Of a stretch of DNA of 64,000 nucleotides, positions 32,707-44,335 are shown piece after piece. The first letter of the stretch is position 1. Every line of letters starts with the position of its first letter. Source of the DNA: Polyodon spathula (taxonomy: Eukaryota > Chordata > Actinopteri > Acipenseriformes > Polyodontidae); contig NC_054569.1 in NCBI RefSeq assembly GCF_017654505.1, positions 2,705,415 through 2,769,414 on the forward strand, in the 5' to 3' direction. The translations under genes were made by a program, and so were the position numbers. A model generated the notes under the pieces. That model did no database searches, was not told the origin of the DNA, and saw only the letters and a program-made list of their open reading frames with translations.

Positions 32707-34067
32707 CGTTGGAAAGTAATTATAAAGCAAAATGATGTGTGTGGCTCCAAGTAGTGAAGATGGAATTACCTACACAAGTAATACTGGTCGTTTGGTACAT
32801 TTAAGATTAATATAACCCAATTAGCTCCCAGGTTTTAATTAAGAGATCCTGAGGTGTGTGATTAGTATGGATCACACCATGCTACAACAAAATCAAAAAA
32901 AGCGACACGGCAATGAATCATAACACAGCTTTAAATAATGACAAGTAAATGACACAGAAGGAGTCAGACAAGCCCATTAGCCCAGAGGTAAAGAAAGCCA
33001 GCCCATAATCTAGTTGCTTTGATTACAGTTAGATCAGACAATGTATTCTGAGTTTAATTACATGAGACCCTTAAATGACTGCAGCCCTTGGTGGGATGTC
33101 TGTGTGTGTGTTATTCATTGGACAGCAGTGAAACATCAACCTGTTGCAAAGAGATTGGAAGGTGAAAGTAAAAATGCTTTATTTTAGTCCTAGTTGTAGT
33201 GCACAGCATACAGGCACATGTGCTGTAAGGTATTATTGCAAACCGAGTTATTCATTTGTTTTATTTTAAGAATGTATTTATTTAAGCAGGAGATTTACCC
33301 TGTGAGACCGTGACCTATTTTAGAAGGGGGTCCTTGGAAAACAAAAAAAAAATACAATTGCAATGTATAAAAAAAACAATTACAATGTACAAGCAACACA
33401 ATGAAAACGTAATAGCATAAGTAAGGCATGTCTATGTGTTAATGTGGAGAATTGGCAGGAGGTTCTAAGATCTTTAAAACCAGAGACGATTCTCAAATTC
33501 CACCTTTATACTGTGATGGAAACAATTCCACTTCTTCAGGAGTTGATATGCAAAACATAGTAGCCAATGTTAGCCCTTTCTACCAGAGCACGTCAGTGTT
33601 ATCTCAGCAATAATGGAACTGGGATTAACAGTAAACCTCAAAGACTTTGTTTTTACTTGCTCTTCATTTCACCACAGAGAGCTATCTTCCGTTTTCCCTT
33701 TCCTTTTAATTTATGTGAGCTGTGAGCTGTGTTCTGTAAGGCTAATCCGAGCTGTCTGATGCAGATAGCTACAGAACGTTGCAGCTTCCCATTTTAAAAG
33801 TGTAATTAATATATAAAGAAGAACCATTAGAAAAGCCACTGAGGACAGAATTACCCTGCCATTAGAATTTCATGTTAGCTGAAGTACGACTTTGTACAGA
33901 TGTCTTAATTCCATACAAACTTTAAATAAATAAACAGATGTACTGTATCAAGCTAACAAGTGTTGTAATACATTATCCATATTGAGCATTCCCATTTATT
34001 CTATTATTTTCTACTTGGATTTTCATAGGCTTTCCACAACGATTGTCATGCATTTCGTGAAACTTTT
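32707..34067. other. Noncoding; possible old retroposon tail at 33262-33450
   Basis: The segment TTATTTAAGCAGGAGATTTA...CTTGGAAAAC followed by A-rich repeats resembles a retroposon tail I have seen widely in fish genomes. It is too diverged to name. The rest holds nothing recognisable. Confidence 0.3.
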
Positions 34068-34225
34068 CTGGAAAGGCATTGTATCTCTAATGATTGTGTA
34101 TTTACATAGTAGTTATTTACTAAATACATGTGTACTTATACATAATTCTAATCTTATTATGCATAGTTACAAATTACTTCATGTGCAAATAGTTGTGTAT
34201 GATATAACCTTAACCTTATATTTGG
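34068..34225 (+). mobile_element. Telomere-cored foldback family, left half
   Basis: ATTGTGTATTTACATAGTAG, AAATACATGTGTACTTATAC, TTATGCATAGTTACAAATTA then TATGATATAACCTTAACCTT follow the consensus left arm. The copy stops two hexamers into the telomere-like core. Confidence 0.8.
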
Positions 34226-37200
34226 ATGTGACAAACTTTTGTTAGATGTTGTCAAGATACTTATATTAAAACAATTATACAAATTAAAAGATAATCTCAG
34301 TCTCAACTTGTGCTGTGAAGTGCTTCGATCTTCACTGCTCTAAGTATCACAATGTCATGACTTTCTGTAAGTCTTGTTTGTTTACGGAAAAGAAAAGAAC
34401 ATTTAGATTTCAAACTTAATTCATTTTACACAGGTTCGTTGTTCAAAGATCACGTGCAAAAATGCCTTCTCTGGCCCCAATTTTGAATTTAATAAAAAAT
34501 GTACCGACTTCTCTTGAAGAAAACCAGTCCATGTCTGGGAGATTACTGGACATCTTCTGCTTTTGAACAACTCTGAGGACATCTAGTTTTTTAGTCCCAT
34601 GCAAATAGCACTTTAGCCTCACTGACGATTCAAAAGGAGCTGCTTAGAAATCTGCGGCGCCTATCGGATTTGTACAGTTTAGTCACTGACGAGTTTCTGA
34701 AAAAAAAGTCAGACGAATGGAATTTCGATCTCAGTAGAAAATGAAGGTAAGCACATGTCTTTCTTATTCCTAGTACACATTAGATTTTTTATTCATGTCA
34801 TGTAAAACGTGGTTGCAGGCCTTGCTAAAGAAATCACGGCATGCCACTGGTTGTTTCTTATTAGCATTAGAATTGTAAATGGTGTTTTTTTTTTCCCTTC
34901 AGACCAAAACAATGCTAATGTCAATCTGGAGTAAATAGCTTTATGAATTGCCCAGGCTGAGTTTCCATAACCCACAACTGCGCTTAAAACACTTCTTCAT
35001 TGTGACATTTTTCACCAATCTCTACAAGAAATGCATGGCATAGCTAGCACAGACCACAGTGTGGTGTGAGTATGGAGTAGTATGTCTTCTGAATAATGAA
35101 AACAGGTACCCAATTTATTTCTGCTCTGGAAAGACAGCGGGCATTGCTTTTTGGAAATGTTGAAAGCTGTTAGAAATGCAGGCTTGTTTTGTGTAATTTC
35201 AAGCAAGTAATGATGAGATGCTGCAATATTAGCTCTGACACCCTGCATGAATCAAATCTGTTTGGAAGAATATAAATAAAACTACTTAATTGATGCCCTC
35301 ACCTGGCTTCCTCTGCTTTGTTTTTTTTCCGCAGGACTGCAAGCTGGGTGATCAAACAGCAGATGTAGCAGAGCGGAAAAAAATTACCTCCTAAAACGAG
35401 CACTAATTAACTTGCCTTTGCATTATCACCGAGTTCATAAGGATTTAGAGAGCATTGCAAAAGAATAAAATCAACCTGAACTTATTGCAAGCGGCGGGTG
35501 ATTACTGCAGTCTCTATGGCTTTTGCAATTTAATTCTCTGGAACAGAAGCATGGTATCTTATTTAAATGCATACTTGCTAGTTTTATAAAAGGCATTTTC
35601 TGCTCTTCAACAGTCACACTGACACTGCTTTGCTACTCTTGCAATAAATTGTGGTGTTTCCCTTTGTAACGTTAGAGACACCTTGAAAGGTTAAACATAC
35701 TGCAGTCATTATGCACCCAAAACTGTACAGCACTGTGTCATGATTTAGCAGGTACATTCTGTCTATCCTTCCCACTTCACCTGTTTATTACCATCAGACT
35801 CTCATTGGATCGATGTTTTAAAATCTATGGCAAAATCAATCATTCTCAAATTCTTAAAATAATCACATCTATCTGACATGGGAGCGTTCAAAGATCTCTT
35901 CTGCTTGGTGTAAATCTGGTGTTATCTGCATTTAACTTCGTTGGCATTTTGAATTGCCATTGAGAAAAGAAAAGAAAAAAAAAACAGCCTTCAGATCATA
36001 TCAACGGAGCGAAATGCGGCAAGAGCAGAAACAAGAGATGAGCAAACGGTCACTTCCTACACATTGCAGAGGAATTCTGCCTGATTATCCAGAGAGAGGG
36101 GATTTGTAATGCCTTTGATCTAGCTGTCTAGTCTGGTTTCTCAGTTGAGGAAACCCAAATACATTCAAACATAGAGATTTTTGAACTGGAGCTTATGTCT
36201 ACATTTATGTTGGTGGGGGATACTAAGCCGTACCAGAAGAATTGCAAACTACAGTTGGAAAGCTTTGTGAATATTTATTGTGGCAGTGCTGGGAAGGAGA
36301 ACACATACTGTATGTACACTGCATAACACTGAGTGCGACCTCTGTCACTGTGCTTTAGTACATGATGGTGTTGAGCCAGTGAGTGTCTGTGTCACACTCC
36401 AGTCCAGCTTCTGAATCTCCTTTAATTTCCATAGATTGCCATGTAGCAAATGAAAGACTAGGCACTATAACAGAGGAGACACAGCACTTCAGTCTTGAAT
36501 AGTATTTGCACATTAACATAACATTCCCTGAAGGGAAATACGTGTAAATGTAAGGGTCAGTATTAAAAATAGAGATGCTGTTATGTTAAGCACAGAGCAC
36601 ACTCAGAGTTCACAATCGCTTTGCAGATTTATAGTGTATGACTGCGTATGCACGCACTGTAATAAGGACTGTTACTGTAACTGCAGAACATCTTAACCAC
36701 AGAAAGCAGAACGCAAACACAAGCAAAGCCCTTATCACCTACCCCTTCTCTGAACTGAACACAATAAGATTGAGAAAGATTTTCTTCCAAACTGATTAAA
36801 AGAGTAAACCCAGACTCACAGTTCTTTTGGTTTTCTGTTCCTGTACTGCAGCAGTCTGATAGGTCACTACCTCGAGTTAATTAATTCAGCCGAAGAAAAT
36901 GTATAATTAAGTAACGTTTTTGCATGGAGACTCAAAGGCTAAGTCGTGTGTTAATTATCACCTTGTGTCTGTATGAACTGAGAGATTAGCTGGAAGTCAG
37001 GCTGTGATTGTTTAATGAGTCCCTTTGCGATGTGAAAATGATATTGCATTTCAGAAACAGCTTCTCAGCATCAGCAGCTACAGAAGAAGGAGAAGAAATG
37101 TATTTCTTTCATACACAGTAAAAAAGCAATGTTACCCATTTCACTTGCTGGATTGTGTCATAATGTCTGTGTTCAGTGCAGCCTTTCTTAAGAGAGAAAT

Positions 37201-37606
37201 ATAGCCATTAGGGGGAGCCACTTGCTAATTCAATAATTAACATTGCAAATCTCGGCTTGAGGCACATCTTTAAAGCCTCGTTAGTTCATAGGGTGTGTGA
37301 ATATTGTTGGGATGAGGCCATCTGGAAAGTCCTGTTACAAGGGCAAGTTGTAAAAATACAGTATTACTATTAAACAAATGAAACAGCTGTATTTTAAAAT
37401 GAACTATTACAGCAAGCCAATGATCACGGGCATTAGAAAATATAAACTTTGTATGAGAGTGACTGTTTACTAGTTTTACGAGTACTGAATTTGTTTTGTT
37501 ATGGCAGTCTGAGTGAGGATGCTGTTAGGCATAACAAGTAGGCATAACATTTCAAAGCACATTTGCATGTACATGTAATTACACTGTAGTTACCATTTGC
37601 TAATAT
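34226..37606. other. Unique-looking noncoding DNA; enhancer-like part at 35310-35560
   Basis: No exon is supported. The 35310-35560 stretch is complex, moderately GC, free of repeats and open to many homeodomain/POU-like cores (TTTGCATTA, TTTAATTC). It has the texture of vertebrate conserved noncoding DNA. A CTCF-like but imperfect motif, CCATTAGGGGGAGCCAC, lies at 37205-37221. Confidence 0.35.
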
Positions 37607-37917
37607 TTACCCCATATCGCTGGCCTAGAGCAAGAACATCACATCCTGAGATATGAGCATTGTGTAACAATAATAGAAAGCCATCAGCAATATGAATTTG
37701 CTTATTCTTTTAAATGCTGTAGTTACCAGATTCTTCATAGGTTAATAGCACAGTGATACAGGCATGTTAAAATGTATGAAACATTACCACTGTGGCATCA
37801 TTCATGGGCAAGACTGCATGTCATAGTAGAAGAGCAAGTGGAATATAAATACTGTGCATAAAAATACACCAGCTAATGATAATAAAATAAATCTCCCTGC
37901 CATTTCCAGAGAGAAGG
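37607..37917 (+). repeat. 311-bp inverted duplication, copy 1
   Basis: The reverse complement of 52417-52727 with only five differences that I can count and no gaps (about 98%). Both ends are abrupt: TACCCCATATCGCTGGCC at one, CCAGAGAGAAGG at the other. It has no terminal inverted repeats and no open frame. The flanking sequence TGTACATGTAATTACACTGT just before it vaguely resembles an arm of the telomere-cored foldback family. Confidence 0.9.
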
Positions 37918-38854
37918 TAAAGCGTTACCCATCCGTGATTAGGACAGAACTAGAAGAGCTACAATTATGACATTTGGGTGAAATTCCCGTCTGCTGGGTT
38001 TTCAGATCACCCCTGGATCTCTCAGTAGTTCAGTCATGCATCAGTCTGATACGCAACACTGCATTTGCCAATGTGCTTTCCTAGGCTTTGGATTTGAAAG
38101 AGCATAGAAGTTATTTATTTTGGCCGGAGGGACGGCTGTTGTTTAGCATGCTGCTTAACTAGAAGAGCAGTGAAACGTGCCACATATTGATCTGCAGCCC
38201 CAACTAAAACAGACTGAATACATGTTAAAACAAAGGCATCGGAGACTGTAAAGGTCATCCTTTATTGAAAGACTGCATGGTCTAGAAATACTGTAGTCAG
38301 TTTACAGGACACAATGCAGTTATGTTGTTTTTTTTTATTTTTTATTTGTTTTAAAAAGATTAGATGAACTGCAATGGTTTGTTGGCTTCAATTATATGCG
38401 GCTAAAACAAAATACAAAATTCTGATTTCTGCTGTTTTCAATGAATTAATGCACCAGTAATGATGTCTGTCCAACTTCCCGTTGATTACATGAATTCAAT
38501 CTAAACCCATCTGCTTGCTCTTTTAAGCGTCATGGATTGCATTATACTGTAGCAGGCAGTCAGCCAGAGTCAGCCTCTCATGGAAGAGGGGCTGGCATGC
38601 TGATGAGGGACAGAGGACGCTGGGGGGGTGGGGTGGGGGGGGGATTATTGTGGGGATCATGTTTATTATTGTTGTATTTCACTGTTTTGGTTGTTGTCGT
38701 AATTGCTTGCTGTGTTGTACTGTCCTGAAACTCTTCCTGTGTTTTGCCTTTGTTTGAGTGTGTGTGTCGACCAGGAAGCAGGTGCAGTGCTGTCAGAGAG
38801 TGGGTGGATGGTGCTAGCTACTGCAATAAAAACGGCATTGCACCTAAAAGAGCT

Positions 38855-38879
38855 GGTGTGTGTGTGTGTGTGTGTGTGT
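38855..38879. repeat. (GT)n microsatellite
   Basis: About 12 GT units. Confidence 0.9.
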
Positions 38880-40397
38880 CCATTACTCCCATGCTCACTA
38901 CAATACTATGTATGGATTTATTTATTTATGTTTTTTCATAAAGTATCTGCACAGGCTGATGTCAAAATTACTGTACATCACCTAGCATGCATCATGAAAT
39001 GCACTGGGAAATTGGCAGAAGAAGGTTTCTGTAGCATTCAAATCACATAATTGTAAAGAAAGCTGCTTTACATACTGTGTTACCTCTCTTAATACACAGT
39101 GCTGCTGAAAGATCTCTTGGTAAGAGATGTGTTAAAAGCAGAAATTATTCACATTTTTTTGTCTTTGATTGATAATGACAGAATTTGTCTTCCCGCCAGG
39201 AACAAAAATAACAAATAAAACAAATAACAAGTAACCTTGAAGCATGAAGGAAAAAATTCACCCTCCAACAGGACTGATTATGCACTGTTCCGAGGAGGAC
39301 CATCCTAAAACAACTTTAAGACTAATAAAAACAATAAAATAACCAAGTGCCTCGGTTTGCTGCAATGCAATTTAATTTCAGAGATCCATGAATCCTACCT
39401 GCAAGAGAACAGAGGGCAAACGTTTGACCAATCTCAATTCTTTGGGCTTAACTTGACCGATGCAGAGCTGCTAAAGCGTGTGTGGCAGGCAGCGTTGTGT
39501 GATTAAAAGCTCTTGTACATGAGATGTTAAGATGTTTGCTTTAGGCGTAGCAGAACACAATATTTGCATTTCTGTAACCTCAGTGCTAAGACTGTTTTCC
39601 TTATTACCCCTTTGCATTGATATAATCGACCCAGTTGGCAATCATAGGGTTTTTGTGATATCTATTAAAAGCTTCTGGGTAGGATAATCCACAGGTTTTT
39701 CAGATGGCGTTTGTGGGGAAGCTAGCTGTGCTGTGCTGTAGCTTTTTGAGTTCACCTTAGTAAGAAAAGGGCACTCTTAAACTGTGTTCTGTGCCACTGT
39801 ACAGATCGAGACTTCATCTGCACATTAACCTTGACAAGATTGCATGCTCCACCACACTAAGTCAATCTGATGCCACCTACCCTGCCTAATTAAGCTCTCC
39901 ACAGTTAACTTCTCAGGTTAAAGGGGAGAAGCAAAGGGAAGGTTCTGCTGGCATGCAAGAGGCATAGAATGAACCTCGGAGAGCTTTCTGCCTTCTGTGG
40001 AGCGTATTGTTTTGCATTGCAAATGATTTTCTTAAAGTGTTTATGAAATCAAAATCCCCGTCCATGTTTTCAAGTAAACTGTTTTTAGGCTGCTACAGTA
40101 CAAGCAACACCGTGGGAACCCACGTTTGTAAAGGCACACAAAGCACACTGATTCGAGGAGATTTTAAAACACAACAGTGGTAGAGCCTTTCAATTGTGTT
40201 TCTATAAAGAAATCTGCAGCCTCCGATGAGCAGGCATGCCACACCCCTCTAGATAATCAGATCGAAGTGATGCTTTATTTTATTGTGAAGGAATGCCTCA
40301 CACAAAGACGTTTGTTTTTACTATAGCACAGCTTCATTGCTTTTCCGATACCTTTGGAGGGAAGCAATGCATTAAAAACTGTTGTGATTTGCACTGG

Positions 40398-40402
<5 letters not shown>

Positions 40403-40428
<26 letters not shown>
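40403..40428. repeat. (CT)n microsatellite
   Basis: About 13 CT units. Confidence 0.9.
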
Positions 40429-41159
40429 TGCATGGTTGATTTAGGATTCAAGCAAACAGACATGTAACACATAAAAGCTGCATCTTCCTTTTGCGGGTCA
40501 GTTTCTGGCAGCAGATTTCAAAGGCTGATGTTTACCCTTAGACTGTTCTTGTATCATCAAGAATGCAAGCTGCTGCAGCATGCTTATGTAGTCAGTCTCC
40601 AAAGTGATGACGCAATAGGCTATGCTGGAGTCTGTCCTGCAGATCTGTATATAAATGCTGGAATACATTTTCAGCCTTCAGCTAGTATTTCTGAATGAGA
40701 GAGTGCTGAACGAATGGCCCCATGTTCTCATCTGGAGATATCTGGGTGTTTATTTGTAAAGCTGCTTAGACAAAAGCTGTTTGCTAAAGGGGATCCAGTA
40801 ATCAAAAGGTTGTTTTTTCATGTCTTGGTAAATGTGTGTCTGACAAATAACAACCAGTTTCAGCTCCTACAGATAGCTGATACAAGTGTTGGATAGAGAT
40901 AATCAACAAGCCTCAAGGGGTTCGTTGCTATGTCATCCATTTATCTGGTCTATTAGCAACATCAATGTGTAGGCTCTATAAAAACAAAAGCCTAAGATGC
41001 TGAACAGATATCGAATATAATTGCAAAGCATATTGATTTTTTTCATTTTCAATTCACATATTATTACCAGGCTTCAAAAAAGAGAGTTTTTTGTGTTTAT
41101 GTCTCGCTGTTGATGGTTATAATGACAAGGTGAATGGTAAGTGCAGAATTTTTTGGTAG

Positions 41160-41200
41160 TTATATGGTAGTTAGAGACGCTTAATGTAACGTGTTCCCCA
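41160..41200. mobile_element. Telomere-cored foldback family, terminal scrap
   Basis: ATGGTAGTTAGAGACGCTTA followed by ATGTAACGTGTT matches the extreme right end of the family. It lies about 60 bp upstream of a fuller copy. Confidence 0.55.
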
Positions 41201-41257
41201 AAACTGTGCTGACATGTTACCATTACTGAAGCAAATTCAGAATAGTACCAAAAAGAA

Positions 41258-41538
41258 ATGGTAACACCGTACTCTAATTACTGTGTAATTACATAGTAGT
41301 TACTGAGTAAATACAGGTGTACTTACACATAGTTACAATGTACAGGGTGATTAGAAAGTAAGTTTACCACATCAATGACATGGTGCATTGATGTGGTAAA
41401 CTTTCTAAACACCCTGTACATAATGTGTAAATCATTTTGCATGATATATGTAAGTATGAGAAGAGGATTAAGGTCACACTTAGAAAGTATGATGTAAATG
41501 CACAGTAATTAGAGACACTCAATGTAAAGTATTGCCAA
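41258..41538 (+). mobile_element. Telomere-cored foldback family copy with nested hairpin
   Basis: The left arm (GGTAACACCGTACTCTAATT...TTACAATG) is interrupted by the 74-bp element at 41343-41416, then resumes (CATAATGTGTAAATCATTTT GCATGATATA). The right arm is degenerate in its middle but ends AGTAATTAGAGACACTCAAT. The telomere-like core has been lost. Confidence 0.8.
41343..41416. mobile_element. 74-bp mariner-type hairpin MITE, nested
   Basis: CAGGGTGATTAGAAAG...TTTACCACATCAATG and its mirror CATTGATGTGGTAAA...CTTTCTAAACACCCTG form an almost fully paired hairpin with a loop of about 8 nt. It is flanked by TA on both sides (41341-41342 and 41417-41418), the target duplication of Tc1/mariner elements. 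Removing it and one TA restores the host repeat's consensus (ACAATGTA-C...TAATGTGTAAATC). Confidence 0.9.
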
Positions 41539-42654
41539 AGAAACAAGCAGTCGATCAGCTCTATTGAATGAAATACAAACCCACACTGCCCATGCATCAT
41601 TTACCTTCTGTCCTCTGCTGTTAGGCAGTACACAGTATTTTGGAGTCTGTTTGAGTGCACAGATCCCAATTAATCACTTTGTAATAAAACAACCCAACAT
41701 ATATATAAAGCCAGCGCTCCTACATGCTCAGCCTTGGTCTCAAATTGGGCTTGACCTTGGTTGCTCAATTTAACAAAAGAAAAAAAAAACATCTATTGAC
41801 CGTCTGCATTTTGAGCACAGACTGTACATGTAAATGTAGCTGGGTGAACGACATAAGTAAAGGCTTAATACACGGGGAAATAACATTTTCATCACATCTC
41901 CATATTCTGCACACTCCAGTCGTGATTGATGATCTTTCAAAGTTGTTTTTCTCCAGATAGCATCCAAGTTAGGCGGTGCAAGGGTGAATCAGAGAAGATT
42001 TGAACACTTGAAAAAGATTGCAACGCACAGCCTTGTGAAAGACTATGAATCAGTCGGGATGGTCATCAATCACCGGAAGCATTCTGTTTTTCAAGAGGTT
42101 ATCTCTTATCAACAGCATGTCCTTCAATTTCTATTCCTATTCAAGAGAAGAATGCAAACAGCCCAGGGCCTGGAGCCTCTGCTATTTAGAGCAAGATGAC
42201 TCAGACTGCAAAAAAAAAAAAAGTTATATTTTCTCCGGCATTTTCAAATTCCATCTGTGAAACAATAAACACGTTTATAGATAGGTTTGTGAAAGTTATT
42301 ACAAATATTTCAATCTTTATAACCATGGTTTTGAACGATAAAATAGGATCCTAGATCCTCAGTACAAAAAGAGATATCTAAAAGTATAACACAGATCTCT
42401 CAAATAACCTCACGTGAAGATGGGCAGTCATATAATTAAACACAGCACTTGCTGCTTGAAAACTGAGACGATTTCCACAAACTAAATAAGTGATATTATA
42501 TTGGCAACTATTCCCTGAGGAGAAAAGTGGCTATTGACATAATCTGTATAATTTCTAAATCTGTTTAATTTGTTTATATATTTTTTTATCATGGCTCAAC
42601 TCTCAAGATCCACCTGTTCTCTCTTGCTTTCCATGCTCTTTAAGCCTGATATCT
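41539..42654. other. Noncoding spacer
   Basis: Nothing gene-like is supported. 41945-42110 is a complex segment with two overlapping 71-residue frames of no recognised family. Confidence 0.4.
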
Positions 42655-42936
42655 GTTACTAGCTGCTGTGTTGCTACTATTTCATGTATTATGCTACTAT
42701 CATGCATTATGCACTTTCCACTGTATTTAATGTACTATTTCATGTATTATGCACTTTCCACTGTAGTTCATGTATTATGCGTTTTTTTTTTTTTTACTGT
42801 CTATCATGTATTATGCATTTCTCTGTATTTAAAGTATTATGGATTTTCTTGTTGTTACTGAGTCTTGTAAAGCACTTTGTGTTCCATTACGAAAGCGCTA
42901 TATAAAATAAAGATTGATTGATTGATTGATTGATTT
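42655..42936 (+). mobile_element. L2-type LINE 3' end with GATT tail
   Basis: It ends TTGTAAAGCACTTTGTG...AAAGCGCTATATAAAATAAAGA and then (TTGA)n at 42914-42935. That is the typical 3' terminus of fish L2-like LINEs and the SINEs that borrow it. Upstream, 42670-42840 is an irregular tandem array of CATGTATTATGCACTTTCCA-type units that may belong to the same 3' UTR. No coding part remains. Confidence 0.7.
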
Positions 42937-43951
42937 ATAATTTACAGCAATTGCGTGTCCTCTTGGATCTGCTGCATGTTTAACCTGCCCTCTACAAGTA
43001 CTGTGCTGTGCTTGACCGGAGTGTATTAACCAAATTCCTAATGAAGCTTCTGTCCACCACAAGGTGGCTCAATAAAGAGCACTATATTACGAGTTAATGT
43101 GCGGCCTCGGGGGAGAAATGAAAGGCAGTCGTTCGTCACCTTCCTCATTGTCTGATCAGGCAGATGAGACGTGCTGCCCCTGCGCTGACGGCATTGCTTC
43201 GGATCGAGGTTGCTCCTGGCAGGTAGAATCACTTGCTCACTCACTCTGGGAGCTCCTCTCCCTCTGACAAGAGGAAAAACACAAAGTGAACCACATCTTG
43301 ATGCCTCACTGACAGCTGCCTGGGCTTTCTTCTGATCAGTACTTGCTGTGACAGGTGAGGACAATGGTGGTCAGGGACTAATAAGGGAAACTATATAGAG
43401 TGCCAGGTATTATTAACTATCTAATATACAAGCAGTGCTCCCCCACGACTTCCTGTGCATCCGCTGACAACATTATATAAACAATCCAGAATCAACTATA
43501 AAAAACAAGAAATACAAAAGTAAATGAACAAGTAGCTCAACACTTAATAAACTAAACCAAACAAAAAATTAAAATGAACATGAACAACCTGCAGTTTGTA
43601 GTTTTAGAAGAAATAAAATGATTTAATGTACAATACAGAAGAATAAGGGCAAATAAATGGATTAATAGATTCAATGCCACGATGCCTGGAGGCTTAACTA
43701 GAAAGGAATAGTAGATTGTTACATCAGTAACCATGCAGTAAATGACATCACAAACACATTTATAGATTTCGATAGAAATAAGCGAGTGTAGTTACCATGG
43801 CATCAAAATCCTGTAAGAACCTCCACTGTTTGTTTTCAAACACACTTTTAAGGTATGTTAAACTTACCGAAACATTGGGAAGTTGGATCTTCTGAACAAT
43901 ATATGAAATATATCTGGTTTTATTTTAAATATAGTTTGGAATGTTTTAACC
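42937..43951. other. Noncoding; GC-richer segment at 43040-43390
   Basis: The segment carries a 108-residue minus-strand frame (43038-43364) without known domains, and a CTCF-like motif at 43057-43070. It looks unique rather than repetitive. An unannotated exon or promoter is possible but not supported. Confidence 0.35.
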
Positions 43952-43955
43952 TATA

Positions 43956-44012
<57 letters not shown>

Positions 44013-44035
44013 ATATATATATATTAATATATATA
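43952..44035. repeat. Interrupted (TA)n array
   Basis: About 84 bp of TA with occasional ATTA interruptions. Confidence 0.9.
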
Positions 44036-44259
44036 CTGCTTATACGATATATATAATCTATCTCATTACTCCATGCCTTCATTGAGGTTCAGCTTCACTA
44101 AGTCGACGATGAAGCTGCTGAGGTGCAGCACACGATCGTGTCCATATTTTGGCAGCAACGTCGTTGCTCATGTTCTCAAGAATGTCTTCTACAGTCATAT
44201 TGTGCCAACATCCTGCAAAGTTTTATATAGTTCTATATTATTTAGTTGTTTGTTCTGTA

Positions 44260-44311
<52 letters not shown>

Positions 44312-44335
44312 TAATAATAATAATAATAATAAAAA
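44260..44335. repeat. (TAA)n microsatellite
   Basis: About 25 ATA/TAA units with one slip near 44310. Confidence 0.95.

Larger units (their letters stand above)
37918..41159. other. Noncoding, no gene recognised
   Basis: It contains G-rich sequence at 38622-38643, (GT)n at 38855-38879 and (CT)n at 40403-40428. No exon or element is supported. A 115-residue plus-strand frame (38703-39050) runs through the GT repeat and is not credible. Confidence 0.4.

Noticed and set aside
37205..37221. CTCF site CCATTAGGGGGAGCCAC
   Set aside because: It departs from the core at the GGGGGCAG position; too weak to list as a site.
38703..39050. 115-residue frame through a GT repeat
   Set aside because: Val-Cys run from (GT)n and no family resemblance.
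43038..43364. 108-residue minus-strand frame as an exon
   Set aside because: No domain, no clear splice signals at both ends and no homologue I can name; kept only as a note.
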